NCBI GenBank assembly: GCA_947502495.1
Contig: CANNAC010000014.1
Span: forward strand, 1 to 64,000
Origin: an uncultured Flavobacteriaceae bacterium
GTDB taxonomy: Bacteria > Bacteroidota > Bacteroidia > Flavobacteriales > Flavobacteriaceae
DNA length: 64,000 nucleotides
Direction of reading: 5' to 3'
A program made the translations under genes and the position numbers. This document shows positions 52,648 through 62,396 of the stretch, piece by piece (within the stretch, counting starts at the first letter, position 1; each line of letters begins with the position of its first letter). The notes under the pieces were generated by a model. It was not told where the DNA came from, did not search any database, and saw only the letters and a list, made by a program, of their open reading frames with translations.

Positions 52648-53460
52648 ATGGAAATACAAAAATGGACAGACATGGGCATAGAGTTCTTAAGTACTTACGG
52701 TATTAAAGTTCTTGGAGCGATTGCAATATGGATTATTGGTTCTTGGGTTATTAAAAAAATAATGAAGGCTGTTAGTAAAATAATGGATAAAAGAGACTAC
52801 GATTTAAGTCTTAAAAAATTTCTATTAAACTTAATTGGCTGGATTTTAAAAATACTATTAGTAATAACTATTCTTGGTAATTTAGGAGTAGAAACTACTT
52901 CTTTCGCTGCACTTTTAGCTGCTGCTGGTTTAGCAATAGGTATGGCTTTACAAGGATCTCTTGGTAATTTTGCTGGAGGTGTTTTACTTATGATTTTTAA
53001 ACCAATTAAAATTGGTGATTTAATTGAAGCGCAAGGCGAAGTTGGTGTTGTAAAAGAAATTGAAATTTTTACTACTAAATTAACTGGTCTTTCTAATCGT
53101 GAAATTATTATTCCTAATGGATCTTTATCTAACGGAAATATAATTAATTACAGTACAGAAGGTACACGTCGTGTAGATTTAACTTTTGGTGTTGGTTATG
53201 ATTCCGATATCAAAAAGACCAAAGAAGTTTTAATGCAAGTTTTAACTGCTAATCCAAAAGTACTTAAAGATCCTGCTCCTACTGTAAATGTTTCCGAATT
53301 GGCAGATAGTTCTATTAATTTTGCGGTAAGACCTTGGTGTAAAGCAGAACACTATTGGGATGTTTACTTTGAAACTACAGAAAATGTTAAAGAAGCTCTT
53401 GATGCTGCTGGAATAGAAATTCCGTATCCACATCAAGTTGAAATACACAAAGAATCTTAA
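52648..53460 (+). CDS. Small-conductance mechanosensitive channel, MscS family
   Basis: A 270-residue inner-membrane channel with three transmembrane segments (about residues 15-35, 60-82 and 90-115). The pore helix AALLAAAGLAIGMALQGSLGNFAGG and the following FKPIKIGDLIE are typical of MscS, as is the C-terminal beta and alpha-beta part ending NVKEALDAAGIEIPYPH. It opens on sudden osmotic downshift to release solutes. Length is near E. coli MscS. It is transcribed alone. Confidence 0.95.
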   Translation: MEIQKWTDMGIEFLSTYGIKVLGAIAIWIIGSWVIKKIMKAVSKIMDKRDYDLSLKKFLLNLIGWILKILLVITILGNLGVETTSFAALLAAAGLAIGMALQGSLGNFAGGVLLMIFKPIKIGDLIEAQGEVGVVKEIEIFTTKLTGLSNREIIIPNGSLSNGNIINYSTEGTRRVDLTFGVGYDSDIKKTKEVLMQVLTANPKVLKDPAPTVNVSELADSSINFAVRPWCKAEHYWDVYFETTENVKEALDAAGIEIPYPHQVEIHKES

Positions 53461-53484
53461 TCGTTTTTTTGTTATTCTACAAAG

Positions 53485-53521
53485 AAAAACCTTTCTACTT
53501 TTAAAGTGGAAAGGTTTTTTT
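53485..53521. terminator. Bidirectional terminator, mscS and tsaB operon
   Basis: Stem AAAACCTTTC paired with GGAAAGGTTTT, plus an inner ACTTT/AAAGT pair, is followed by six T. It ends mscS and the convergent efflux-tsaB operon. Confidence 0.8.
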
Positions 53522-53543
53522 ATGTTTTATACTTCTTTATGTT

Positions 53544-54221
53544 TTAGACTTTAGGCTTAGGTTTTAAAGCGACAAAATCTTTTAAATAATAAGGTTCAAA
53601 ATAAGCGACATCTTCTATGTCGTTTTTTTTGTACTTGTTATTAGCAATCACAGACATTTCATTTGCAGATGGCAATTTATCTTCGATAAAAACAGCATTT
53701 TCATGTGTAATTAGCGTTTTGGTTTTTTCTACGCCATTACCAATAAAATAGACTTTTCCTTTTTCTAAATAACTAGCAAAGGATTGGGCATCTAAAATCT
53801 GAGCTTCAATTTCTCTCACGGTATTAAAACTAGCGTCAAATACTGCAGAATAGACTTCCATACGTCTTGCATCTAGCATCGGTACAATTAGTCCGTCCTC
53901 GGCTTTAACCTGTCTAGCAAGTGCCTCTAAAGTAGAAACCGATATTAAAGGTTTATCTAATGAGAAACATAATCCTTTTGCTGCCGAAACACCTATGCGT
54001 AATCCGGTATAAGATCCAGGACCTTTGCTTACCGCAATAGCATCTAGTTCTGTAGGTTTTATGTTATTCTGTTTTAACAAGTCGTCAATATACAGATGCA
54101 AACGTTCTGCATGCGAATACTGCTTACTGTTATCTTCTTGTAAAGCAAAAGTCTCTCCTTCTTTAGAAAGAGAGACTGAGCAGTTTGTTGTTGCTGTTTC
54201 TATGTTAAGTATTATAGCCAA
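53544..54221 (-). CDS. tsaB: tRNA threonylcarbamoyladenosine synthesis protein TsaB
   Basis: A 225-residue ASKHA-fold protein of the TsaB family. It starts ILNIETATTNCSVSLSKEG and has DAIAVSKGPGSYTGLRIGVSAAKGLCF (about 60-86). TsaB forms the TsaBDE complex that adds threonylcarbamoyl to A37 of ANN-decoding tRNAs. It lies eight bases behind the second adaptor gene, so it is the last gene of the efflux operon although the functions are unrelated. Confidence 0.94.
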   Translation of the reverse strand: MAIILNIETATTNCSVSLSKEGETFALQEDNSKQYSHAERLHLYIDDLLKQNNIKPTELDAIAVSKGPGSYTGLRIGVSAAKGLCFSLDKPLISVSTLEALARQVKAEDGLIVPMLDARRMEVYSAVFDASFNTVREIEAQILDAQSFASYLEKGKVYFIGNGVEKTKTLITHENAVFIEDKLPSANEMSVIANNKYKKNDIEDVAYFEPYYLKDFVALKPKPKV

Positions 54222-54229
54222 AATATGTT

Positions 54230-55519
54230 TTAATCTTCTTCGTTTTTATCTTTAGAGATTACCTTTTTGATTTCTACATCATCTCCATTTTTCAACGATT
54301 TGGTTACGGTGTTATATGGTCCAGTAATAATTTCTTCGTCTTCCTGTAATCCTTCTAAAATTTCAATATTAGAATTATCTTGAACACCCGTTTTTACCAC
54401 TCGAAGTTTCGCTTTGCTTCCATCTTTAATAAAAACGCATTCAAATTTTTCTTCACTTTCGCTTTCTATAGCATCTTTCTTTAATGCTTTTTTAGTCGAA
54501 GAGGTATCTGTTTTAATTACAATAGCACTAATTGGTACACCAACAACGTTTTCACGTTTGTTAGTAATAATATCTACAGTCGCTGTCATTCCTGGTCTAA
54601 ACGGAGAATAACTTTCGTCCTTTCCTTCTAATAAATCTTTGTAAGATTCTTCAATAATTCTAACTTTTACTTTAAAGTTAGTTACTTGATCTGCTGTTAA
54701 AACACCATCTGCGGAGTTTGCTATTTCTGTAACTAAACCTTTAAATTGCTTTTTTAAATACGCATCTACTTCCACAATAGTGGAATCGCCAATATTTACT
54801 TTTACAATATCATTCTCGTTTACGTCTACCTCTACTTCCATATTCGTCAAGTTGGCAACACGCATAATTTCTGTTCCAGCCATTTGCTGTGTACCTACAA
54901 CACGTTCTCCTAATTCTACATCTAGTTTAGAAATAGTCCCAGACATTGGTGCATAAATATTAGTTCTGTTCAAGTTATCACGAGCTTCATTTACTGTCGC
55001 TGCAGAACTTTGCACATTGTAATATGCAGATTGTTTACTTGCTTGTGCAATTTCATAAGAAGAAATTACTTTATCCCAATCTGCTTTAGAGATAATACCT
55101 TTATCAAATAGTTGTTGATTTCTATCGTAATTAGACTTTGCCTCTTTAAGAGAAGCTTCGGCTTGATTTAAGCCAGAACGCACATTTTGTAAAGATGCTT
55201 GTGTTCTGTTTAAACTAGATTGATAAATATCTGGGTTTACACGAACTAATAAGTCTCCTTTTTTTACTTGCTGTCCTTCTACAATAGGAAGTTCAATAAT
55301 TTCACCAGATACTTCACTAGAAAGTTTCACTTCTATTTCTGGTTGAATTTTTCCAGTAGCAGAAACAGTTTCAATAATATCAATTTTAGAAATATTTTTG
55401 GTTTCTACTTCTTTAAAATTACCTTGTTTACCAAACCATCCTGCTTTTTTTCCTCCAATTAAAAGGGCTAGTAATGCAATTACTACAATTACAATTATGG
55501 TTACTGTTTTCTTACTCAT
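54230..55519 (-). CDS. Efflux periplasmic adaptor, HlyD/MFP family (second)
   Basis: A 429-residue membrane-fusion protein. It has an N-terminal membrane anchor (residues 5-22), then lipoyl/barrel-sandwich halves (VSGEIIELPIVEGQQVKKGDLLVRVN), a helical hairpin at about 100-170, and the second lipoyl half with YAPMSGTISKLDVELGERV. It ends with a Lys/Glu-rich tail. It joins an inner-membrane transporter to the TolC-family channel whose gene lies five bases upstream. A second adaptor gene is present in the same operon. Confidence 0.9.
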   Translation of the reverse strand: MSKKTVTIIVIVVIALLALLIGGKKAGWFGKQGNFKEVETKNISKIDIIETVSATGKIQPEIEVKLSSEVSGEIIELPIVEGQQVKKGDLLVRVNPDIYQSSLNRTQASLQNVRSGLNQAEASLKEAKSNYDRNQQLFDKGIISKADWDKVISSYEIAQASKQSAYYNVQSSAATVNEARDNLNRTNIYAPMSGTISKLDVELGERVVGTQQMAGTEIMRVANLTNMEVEVDVNENDIVKVNIGDSTIVEVDAYLKKQFKGLVTEIANSADGVLTADQVTNFKVKVRIIEESYKDLLEGKDESYSPFRPGMTATVDIITNKRENVVGVPISAIVIKTDTSSTKKALKKDAIESESEEKFECVFIKDGSKAKLRVVKTGVQDNSNIEILEGLQEDEEIITGPYNTVTKSLKNGDDVEIKKVISKDKNEED

Positions 55520-55524
55520 GGTTG

Positions 55525-56853
55525 TTAGTTTAATGCTGTAATAGGAATTCCGAAATAGAATTCTAATACTTTAAGTTTAAATATATAATCGTATTTGGTT
55601 CTTACTACTTCGCTTTCCGCGTTTTCAAGTCTGTTTTTAGATTGGCTAAAATCGAAAGCATTTAGCATACCAACATTATATCTTTCTTGCGAATAATTAA
55701 ATGCTTCTCTTCTTGCTGCTTCCGTTTTTAAAGCAGCTTCGTACGCTTTTAAAGCGCCTTTAGCATCATTATATGCCTGATACACATTCGTTTCTAAATC
55801 TAAATTCGCCTGTTTTAATTGGTATTGTGTACTTAAAACATTTATTTCGCTACGTTTCACATTATTTCTTACTGAAAATCCATTGAAAACAGGAATGCTT
55901 AAACTTAGTGAAAATCCGTGACTTTTATTGTCTGAAACCTGATCTGTAAATTCAGGGGTATCAAATAATTGAGATTTGAAGTAATTGGTACCAAAACTGT
56001 ACGAACCTCTTAAAGTTGGTTGTAAAGCACCTTTAGCAATTTTAAGGTTATATGCTGCTATTTCACTATTGTTTTCAGCAATCTTAATATCATAACGTGC
56101 TTCTTTCGCTTTTGCGATAATAGTCTTAGGAGACTCGTTTAAAATAGTAGTTGGAGGTACTTCGTAATCATTATCTACTATATCAAAAGTTTCATAATCT
56201 TCTAACAAAAGTAATTGTGCTAAACTTATTTTAGATAATGAAATTGCATTTTCTGCCACTACCACTTGTTGTTCTTGTGTTGCAATGGTTGCTTGAATTT
56301 CTAACAAATCTCCTCTTGGTAAGGATCCAGCCTCTACCAAATCATTAGTACGTTGTAATTCTTGTTGCGTAATTTCTTGTTGCGCTTGTAATACTTTTAA
56401 CTGCTCTTTATTAAATAGTATTTGAAGAAAAGCATTTGCTACGTTTAGCGACATGTTATCTTTTATATTATCTAATTGGTATTGACCAGCTAAAATTTCA
56501 AGATTAGAACGACGTAACTGATTTAAGTTTCTTAAACCATTATAAATATTTACTCCAGAACTAACACCTCCACTAAGATTTCTTGTTGTAGAATTTACGG
56601 CATCAAAAGTAACTGGATCTTGATTTAAACCTATATTCCAAGAATGCGTAGTACTTGCATTAAGTGTTGGTAAAAAATTACCAAAAGCATCTTTTTTATT
56701 AAGATCTGCATTTTGCAAATCTAACTCACTTTGTTTTACAGAGATATTGTTATCTAATGCATAGTTTACGCACTCTTGAAGCGTCCACTTTTTATCTTGG
56801 GCCTGTGTTGTTATGCTTAAAAAAGCAAACACTATAAAAATAAGTTTTTTCAT
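55525..56853 (-). CDS. TolC-family outer-membrane efflux channel
   Basis: A 442-residue outer-membrane protein with a signal peptide ending TTQAQ (residue 19), then two repeated TolC-type halves rich in helices (WTLQECVNYALDNNISVKQSELDLQNADLNKKDAFGNFLP pattern at the start, ERYNVGMLNAFDFSQSKNRL near the end). It forms the outer exit of the efflux system encoded around it. It lies between two HlyD-type adaptors, five bases from the second. Confidence 0.92.
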   Translation of the reverse strand: MKKLIFIVFAFLSITTQAQDKKWTLQECVNYALDNNISVKQSELDLQNADLNKKDAFGNFLPTLNASTTHSWNIGLNQDPVTFDAVNSTTRNLSGGVSSGVNIYNGLRNLNQLRRSNLEILAGQYQLDNIKDNMSLNVANAFLQILFNKEQLKVLQAQQEITQQELQRTNDLVEAGSLPRGDLLEIQATIATQEQQVVVAENAISLSKISLAQLLLLEDYETFDIVDNDYEVPPTTILNESPKTIIAKAKEARYDIKIAENNSEIAAYNLKIAKGALQPTLRGSYSFGTNYFKSQLFDTPEFTDQVSDNKSHGFSLSLSIPVFNGFSVRNNVKRSEINVLSTQYQLKQANLDLETNVYQAYNDAKGALKAYEAALKTEAARREAFNYSQERYNVGMLNAFDFSQSKNRLENAESEVVRTKYDYIFKLKVLEFYFGIPITALN

Positions 56854-56903
56854 AATTACGGTATAAGTCTATATAAATGTAAATGTGTTACAGTTATTTT
56901 AAA

Positions 56904-58067
56904 TTAATTCTCTTGTGCGTATTTAGGAATACCTTGTACTTGATTCCACACCTTTATTTTATCGTCTTTAGAAACGCCACTTTTTACTTCTACAAAAATA
57001 CCATCACTAATTCCTAGCTCAACATCTCTCTTCTCAAAAGTTTGATCACTAGATTCAATTTCTACAAAAGGCTTTTTTGTTTCTTCATCATATTGCACTA
57101 ATGCTTCTTTTATAGCTAATACATTTTCCACTTTTTCTAAAATAATAGATGCATTTGCACTTAAACCAGCTCTAATAAAAGTAGAATCTATTTTTTGAAG
57201 TGTTCCTTTTATTTCAAATTGAATCGCTCCATTTTCGGCAACTCCTTTTGGTGCTATATAATCTAGAACCGCATCGAATTTTTTATCTTCAATGGCTCCA
57301 ACCGTAATTTCTAATGGTAAACCTTCATTAATTTTACCAACTTCACTTTCATCGACTTTACCTTCAAAAATCATTTTCTTCACATCGGCAAGTGATGCAA
57401 TAGAAGTCCCTTCATTAAAGTTATTTGCTTCAATTACTTGGTTCCCTTCTTTTACAGGAACATCTAAAACCATTCCTGAAACTGTTGCTCTTACTTGTGT
57501 TTGTGCAATATTACCCAAACCAGTAGTCGTTCCTGTTTTTACAATATCATAATTTTGTCTAGCCGTATTGACATTGATTCTTGCTTGCTCCACACTTTGT
57601 TTTGCCTGTAAGTACGTGTTATTAATCGCTTCAAAATCATTTGCAGAGATTACACCTTTGTCAAACAATGCTTTTTGGCGATTATAACTAGCTTCTTGAG
57701 TTTGCAGGTTTATTTGCGAAGTTTGTAATGCTGTTTGATTAATAGCAATACTACCTTTTGCATTGGTTAAAGAAGACACATTAGGAATTACTCTAATTTT
57801 AGCAATTAAATCTCCAGCTTTAACATATTCACCAGCTTCAATAAAGATTTCTTCTACCACTCCCGAAATATTCGATTTAATTAAAACTTCGTCTTTTGGT
57901 ACAATACTTCCAGTTGCTACCGTTTTTACGGTTATGGTTTGTTCACTAGCAGTATCTGTGGTATAAGTAACTGGATCTTCTTGATTTTTTTGCCATAAGT
58001 AATATAGCGATCCACCAAAAACAGCAATAATAATTGCTAGTAAGATTATAGTTTTGGTTCTTTTCAT
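56904..58067 (-). CDS. Efflux periplasmic adaptor, HlyD/MacA-like (first)
   Basis: A 387-residue membrane-fusion protein with an N-terminal anchor (residues 7-24), a barrel-sandwich start (VLIKSNISGVVEEIFIEAGEYVKAGDLIAKI), a helical hairpin at about 105-170, and the closing RATVSGMVLDVPVKEGNQV. MacA-type adaptors work with MacB-type ABC permeases, two of which lie upstream, and with the TolC-family protein downstream. The gap to the permease gene is 109 bp, longer than others in the operon. Confidence 0.9.
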   Translation of the reverse strand: MKRTKTIILLAIIIAVFGGSLYYLWQKNQEDPVTYTTDTASEQTITVKTVATGSIVPKDEVLIKSNISGVVEEIFIEAGEYVKAGDLIAKIRVIPNVSSLTNAKGSIAINQTALQTSQINLQTQEASYNRQKALFDKGVISANDFEAINNTYLQAKQSVEQARINVNTARQNYDIVKTGTTTGLGNIAQTQVRATVSGMVLDVPVKEGNQVIEANNFNEGTSIASLADVKKMIFEGKVDESEVGKINEGLPLEITVGAIEDKKFDAVLDYIAPKGVAENGAIQFEIKGTLQKIDSTFIRAGLSANASIILEKVENVLAIKEALVQYDEETKKPFVEIESSDQTFEKRDVELGISDGIFVEVKSGVSKDDKIKVWNQVQGIPKYAQEN

Positions 58068-58176
58068 GAGTTTGAATTTATTGTTTTTTGATTGTAACGT
58101 ATAACATCCTTCTTATTCTTGCAGGATGGTTTTTTAATTATTTGATTTCTTCTTTTTTTGTTTACGGAATACCTTT

Positions 58177-59433
58177 TTACTCCATACGTAAAGCGTCTAC
58201 TGGTTTCATTTTGGTTGCACTATTTGCCGGAATTAATCCTGCTAATAAACCAGATACTACTAATATGAATAGCGCTATAAATATTACCGACATACTTACA
58301 CTCGGATTTGCAAAGTTATCTACAGGACCACTTTGGTCTAGAATATAATTCATTATAAAAATTACAAAGGCAGCAAAGGATATTCCTACCATTCCTGAAA
58401 TAATAGTTAATAATAAACTTTCCTGTAATACCTGTGATTTGATCGTCCAAGGTGAAGCACCTAAAGCGCGTCTTACGCCAATTTCTCTTGTGCGTTCTTT
58501 CACTACAATAAGCATGATGTTACTAATACCAATGATTCCAGACATTAATACCAAAGCACCTACAAAATAACCAACAAATCCTAGTATAGAAAACAGGCCA
58601 TTAACACGTCCGAATGCTTCCGATAAATCGAAATTACCAATAGCACGTTCATCTTCTGGATGTACTTTATGGCTCGCTCGCATTAACTCTAAAATCTTCG
58701 CTTTCACAGAAGTTACGCTAGTACCGTCTTTAGCAGTAATTGCCATCCAACCTACACTATCTCCTCTATTAAAAGCTTGTCCGAAAGTAGTAAAAGGCAT
58801 AAAAATAGTATTGGCATCTTCCTCTTGATCGCCGCTATTGGAAGCTTTAAAAGTTCCGATAACTAAAAAGTTCACACCATTTATTTTTACGTAGGTACCA
58901 AGGGCATCTTCGCCTTTATCATACATCGCTTTAACGACATCTTCACCAATAACACATACTTTACGTTTGCTGTCTATATCTGAATAACTTAAAAAACGAC
59001 CTTGAATAATATCCATAGGTTGTTGTTTTATATACTCTGGATAGTCACCATAAATAGTAAATGCTCCTGTTTTTGTTCCTCTAACTACATTATTTGCGCC
59101 ATTATAACCACCTAATTGATGTCTAGGAGAAACATATCGCAATGCAGGAATCTCCCGTTTAAGTGTTTCTACATCTTCTAACTTAAAATTAAAACGTCTC
59201 CCTTTTGGTAAACCTTTGTATGCTTTTGTGGTTCCTTGCGTCCACATAAACATCGAGTTTGTAGCAAAGTTTCCAAAATCTGCTGTTACCCCATTTCTTA
59301 ATCCATTTGTTAATGCAAGAAGTAACACCAGAATGGTAATTCCCCAAAACACACCAAAAGCAGTCAAAAAAGTTCTAAACTTATTTGCTGTAAGTGCTTG
59401 TAATATTTCGTCCCAACGATCTCTGCTAAACAT
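58177..59433 (-). CDS. MacB-like ABC transporter permease (second)
   Basis: A 418-residue permease with an N-terminal membrane span (about 18-40), a large periplasmic MacB_PCD domain (about 45-250), and three C-terminal spans in the FtsX domain, with VKERTREIGVRRALGASPWTI (about 310-330) as coupling motif. It resembles the neighbouring permease and would form a heterodimer with it. It uses the ATPase encoded two genes upstream. It starts one base after the previous stop. Confidence 0.92.
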   Translation of the reverse strand: MFSRDRWDEILQALTANKFRTFLTAFGVFWGITILVLLLALTNGLRNGVTADFGNFATNSMFMWTQGTTKAYKGLPKGRRFNFKLEDVETLKREIPALRYVSPRHQLGGYNGANNVVRGTKTGAFTIYGDYPEYIKQQPMDIIQGRFLSYSDIDSKRKVCVIGEDVVKAMYDKGEDALGTYVKINGVNFLVIGTFKASNSGDQEEDANTIFMPFTTFGQAFNRGDSVGWMAITAKDGTSVTSVKAKILELMRASHKVHPEDERAIGNFDLSEAFGRVNGLFSILGFVGYFVGALVLMSGIIGISNIMLIVVKERTREIGVRRALGASPWTIKSQVLQESLLLTIISGMVGISFAAFVIFIMNYILDQSGPVDNFANPSVSMSVIFIALFILVVSGLLAGLIPANSATKMKPVDALRME

Positions 59434-59434
59434 A

Positions 59435-60679
59435 TTATTCGTCTCTAAGTGCTACAATTGGTCTAATTTTAGCGGCTCTATATGCTGGAATAAATCCTGC
59501 TAAAGCGCCTGCAAATACTAAAATAAAAACGGTAGCTATTGCGGTATTAAAATCTACTTGTGGATATTTTATAAAATCACTTTCTATGAGTGGGCCTACT
59601 AGTTCTAGTAAACCTAAACCAAGAATTAGTCCGAATAAACCAGAAAACATCGTTACAAACACAGACTCTTGCAAAATCATACCTACAATAGACCAAGGTT
59701 GTGCGCCAAGTGCTTTGCGTATACCAATTTCTTTGGTACGTTCTTTAACGATAATAAGCATGATGTTACCAACACCAACGACTCCTGCTATAATAGTACC
59801 TATACCTACAAACCAAAAAACGGCTGCAATGGTATCTACTAAAGAGTATATTTTTTTTGCCTCTTCAAGCGTGTTATTCACTCGTACTGCATTGGTATCG
59901 TCTGGAGCAACCGTTTGTCTTAACTTTATTTCGTTTTCTATGGCAGCAGAAACTGCTTGAGATTCTGCAACTGCTTGATCAAAATCATCTGCCATTTTTA
60001 GCGTGAACATCATGTTACGAATATTGTCTGCGCCATTAAAAGCTAGTTGTGCTGTTGGTAATGGTAAGAATACTTTACTTTCATCTCGTTCTCCTCCCGG
60101 ATCATAAAAAACACCTACTACTTTAAAGCTAATACCATAAAGCGTTATGTTTTTATCGATAGGATCTTCGCCTTTAAACAAGTCTTCAGCTACTTTATTT
60201 CCAATTACTGCTACCTTCTTTAGGTTATCAATATCCGAAATATTAATAAAGCGTCCTTGGCTTACATCGGCATTTTCAATAAATTGATTTCCTGGTAAAA
60301 TTCCTTGAATTCTATAATTTCCAGATTCATTTTTGTAGTTTACCAATCCGCCCCAAATGGTATAGAAAGAAGATTCATGTTCTATATTATCTGCATACTT
60401 ATTCGAGATTGCGTTAAAATCTGCATTTTTTAACTGAATACGTCTTCCTGGATTTAGTCCTTTATATTCCTTTGTAGTTGTTCCAGCCCAAATACTCACC
60501 AAATTGGTTGCATCTCTTTGAAATTGCGATCTAACTCCATTTTGAATTCCTGTACTAAAACCCAAAAGTATTACTAATATAAAAATACCAGAAGCCACAG
60601 AAAGCCCGGTTAAAAAAGTACGAAGCTTATTTTTACTTAAGGTATCAAATATTTCTTGCCAACGTTCCAGATCAAACAT
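59435..60679 (-). CDS. MacB-like ABC transporter permease (first)
   Basis: A 414-residue permease with the same layout as its neighbour: an N-terminal span, MacB_PCD domain, FtsX domain, and the coupling motif VKERTKEIGIRKALGAQPWSI (about 308-328). The first eight bases overlap the ATPase gene, showing translational coupling. Unlike E. coli MacB the ATPase is a separate polypeptide. The substrate is unknown; relatives export peptides or lipid-linked molecules. Confidence 0.92.
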   Translation of the reverse strand: MFDLERWQEIFDTLSKNKLRTFLTGLSVASGIFILVILLGFSTGIQNGVRSQFQRDATNLVSIWAGTTTKEYKGLNPGRRIQLKNADFNAISNKYADNIEHESSFYTIWGGLVNYKNESGNYRIQGILPGNQFIENADVSQGRFINISDIDNLKKVAVIGNKVAEDLFKGEDPIDKNITLYGISFKVVGVFYDPGGERDESKVFLPLPTAQLAFNGADNIRNMMFTLKMADDFDQAVAESQAVSAAIENEIKLRQTVAPDDTNAVRVNNTLEEAKKIYSLVDTIAAVFWFVGIGTIIAGVVGVGNIMLIIVKERTKEIGIRKALGAQPWSIVGMILQESVFVTMFSGLFGLILGLGLLELVGPLIESDFIKYPQVDFNTAIATVFILVFAGALAGFIPAYRAAKIRPIVALRDE

Positions 60680-61373
60680 GTGCTGAAGCTCTTATTTGTT
60701 CTACTTTACTATCGTCTATAATTAAACCATCTTTTAGGTTTACAATACGCTTTGTCATTTGCGCAATATCTGGCTCATGCGTAACGATAAGTATGGTTTT
60801 ACCTTCATCATTAATCCCTTGAATAAGGTCCATAACCTCATACGAGGTTTTCGTATCTAACGCACCTGTTGGTTCATCTGCTAATAAAACTTTAGGATCA
60901 CTTGCTAGCGCTCTAGCTATTGCAACACGTTGTTTTTGTCCACCAGAAAGTTCGCTTGGTAAATGGTGAGACCATTCTGCCAAACCTACTTTTTCTAAAT
61001 AGTGCATTGCTTTTTCTGCTCTTTCTTTTCGTTTTACACCTTGGTAGTATAATGGCAAGGCAACATTATCTAATGCCGATTTGTAGTTGATTAAGTTGAA
61101 GGATTGAAAGATGAATCCTAAAAACTTATTTCTATAATTTGCTGCTATTTTTTCGTTCAGATTTTTAATCGAAACGTTACCTAGCGTGTAGGATCCTTCG
61201 TCTGCTTCGTCCAACATACCTAAAATATTAAGTAAGGTAGATTTTCCAGATCCTGAAGACCCCATTATAGATACCAATTCTCCTTCTTTCACATTAAAAT
61301 TAATACCTTTTAAAACGTGTAGAGAATTGCTCCCCATATGATAAGACTTGTGTAAATCTTTGATTTCTATCAT
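60672..61373 (-). CDS. ABC transporter ATP-binding protein, MacB/LolD type
   Basis: A 233-residue ATPase. Walker A GSSGSGKST is at about residues 38-46, the Q loop is in FIFQSFNL, the signature LSGGQKQRVAIARAL at about 141-155, Walker B LLADEPTGALD, and the switch His in THEP. It powers the two permeases downstream. It is the first gene of the operon, and its end overlaps the first permease by eight bases. Confidence 0.95.
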   Translation of the reverse strand: MIEIKDLHKSYHMGSNSLHVLKGINFNVKEGELVSIMGSSGSGKSTLLNILGMLDEADEGSYTLGNVSIKNLNEKIAANYRNKFLGFIFQSFNLINYKSALDNVALPLYYQGVKRKERAEKAMHYLEKVGLAEWSHHLPSELSGGQKQRVAIARALASDPKVLLADEPTGALDTKTSYEVMDLIQGINDEGKTILIVTHEPDIAQMTKRIVNLKDGLIIDDSKVEQIRASAHV

Positions 61374-61509
61374 GATGATTGATTGATGATTGATTAGCGC
61401 TACAATATTACATAAACCTTGATATGATTTATCCTAACAAACTGTTAAGAAATACGAACGCTATAGTAGTAAGACTGCTAAAAAAAGGAAATGTTACAGA
61501 AAAACGAAA

Positions 61510-61731
61510 TTATTCTGCTTTTGTACTAGAAAACTTTCGGTAGATAAAAAAAGCAATACCACCAACCATGATATAGGGAATAGCCATAAGATAAACGATA
61601 CCATCATTTACACCTTCAGCGGTTACTAAACCATCTTCGCTTTCTAAAACGGCTCTACACATGGCACATTGTGCGTTTGTCTCCAGAAAAAAGAGAATAG
61701 AAAAAATAAAAAAGAATACTTTTTGTTTCAT
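61510..61731 (-). CDS. Small membrane protein with CAMC motif
   Basis: A 73-residue protein with a signal-like N-terminus ending NAQ, then CAMCRAVLE with two Cys three residues apart, and a single transmembrane span (about 46-66) near the C-terminus. It is conserved next to DUF420 genes in this phylum as far as I recall, but has no known function. The Cys pair could bind metal or act in thiol exchange. It is the last gene of the SCO-DUF420 cluster. Confidence 0.72.
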   Translation of the reverse strand: MKQKVFFFIFSILFFLETNAQCAMCRAVLESEDGLVTAEGVNDGIVYLMAIPYIMVGGIAFFIYRKFSSTKAE

Positions 61732-61779
61732 AACTATTGTAATAAAAGCTCCTTTATAAAAAGCAGCAGGACGCCCAAT

Positions 61780-62316
61780 TTAAATATAATAAGGTGAAAT
61801 CATAAGATACACAATAACTCCTGTAACGGCAACATATAACCATAATGGAAAAGTGATGCGCGCTATTTTCTTATGTCTTTCAAAATTTTCAGTAATTGCT
61901 CTAACAAAAGTAATTAATACAAACGGAATGATAATAATAGATAATAAGATGTGCGTTATAAGTATAAAATAATACACATATTTAACGATTCCTTCACCAC
62001 CAAATTTAGTAGAATCACTAGTCATATGATATGCAACATACAGTACTAAAAACACTGCAGAACAAAGTACAGCGGTAGTCATTAGATTTTCATGAAGGAC
62101 AACGTTTTTCTTTTTAATAGCTAAAAATGCACACACTAAAATTACGGCAGTGAATCCGTTTATTGTAGCATAAATAGGTGGTAAAAAGGATAGTGGTTCT
62201 ACATTTGGTATTTTAACTCCAAATAGAATGGCAACCACAATAGGAATGGCAATGGATAAAACAACAATCCACTTGTTATACTTTTTTTCTGCCTCTAATT
62301 TTTCTTGTTCATTCAT
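61780..62316 (-). CDS. DUF420 membrane protein
   Basis: A 178-residue inner-membrane protein with five transmembrane segments. The DUF420 features include the TINGFTAVILVCAFLAIK segment, HENLMTTAVLCSAVFLVLYV and HILLSIIIIPFVLITF. His residues at these helices may bind heme or copper. DUF420 relatives (CtaM-like) help assemble heme-copper oxidases in Gram-positive bacteria. It lies between SCO and the CAMC protein gene. Confidence 0.85.
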   Translation of the reverse strand: MNEQEKLEAEKKYNKWIVVLSIAIPIVVAILFGVKIPNVEPLSFLPPIYATINGFTAVILVCAFLAIKKKNVVLHENLMTTAVLCSAVFLVLYVAYHMTSDSTKFGGEGIVKYVYYFILITHILLSIIIIPFVLITFVRAITENFERHKKIARITFPLWLYVAVTGVIVYLMISPYYI

Positions 62317-62396
62317 ATTCTAACCTTATCGTCTTTATTTCTAAAAAAGAACTAAATCTACCTTCTCTAAATTAGGAAGGTGTTTTATTAATACTA

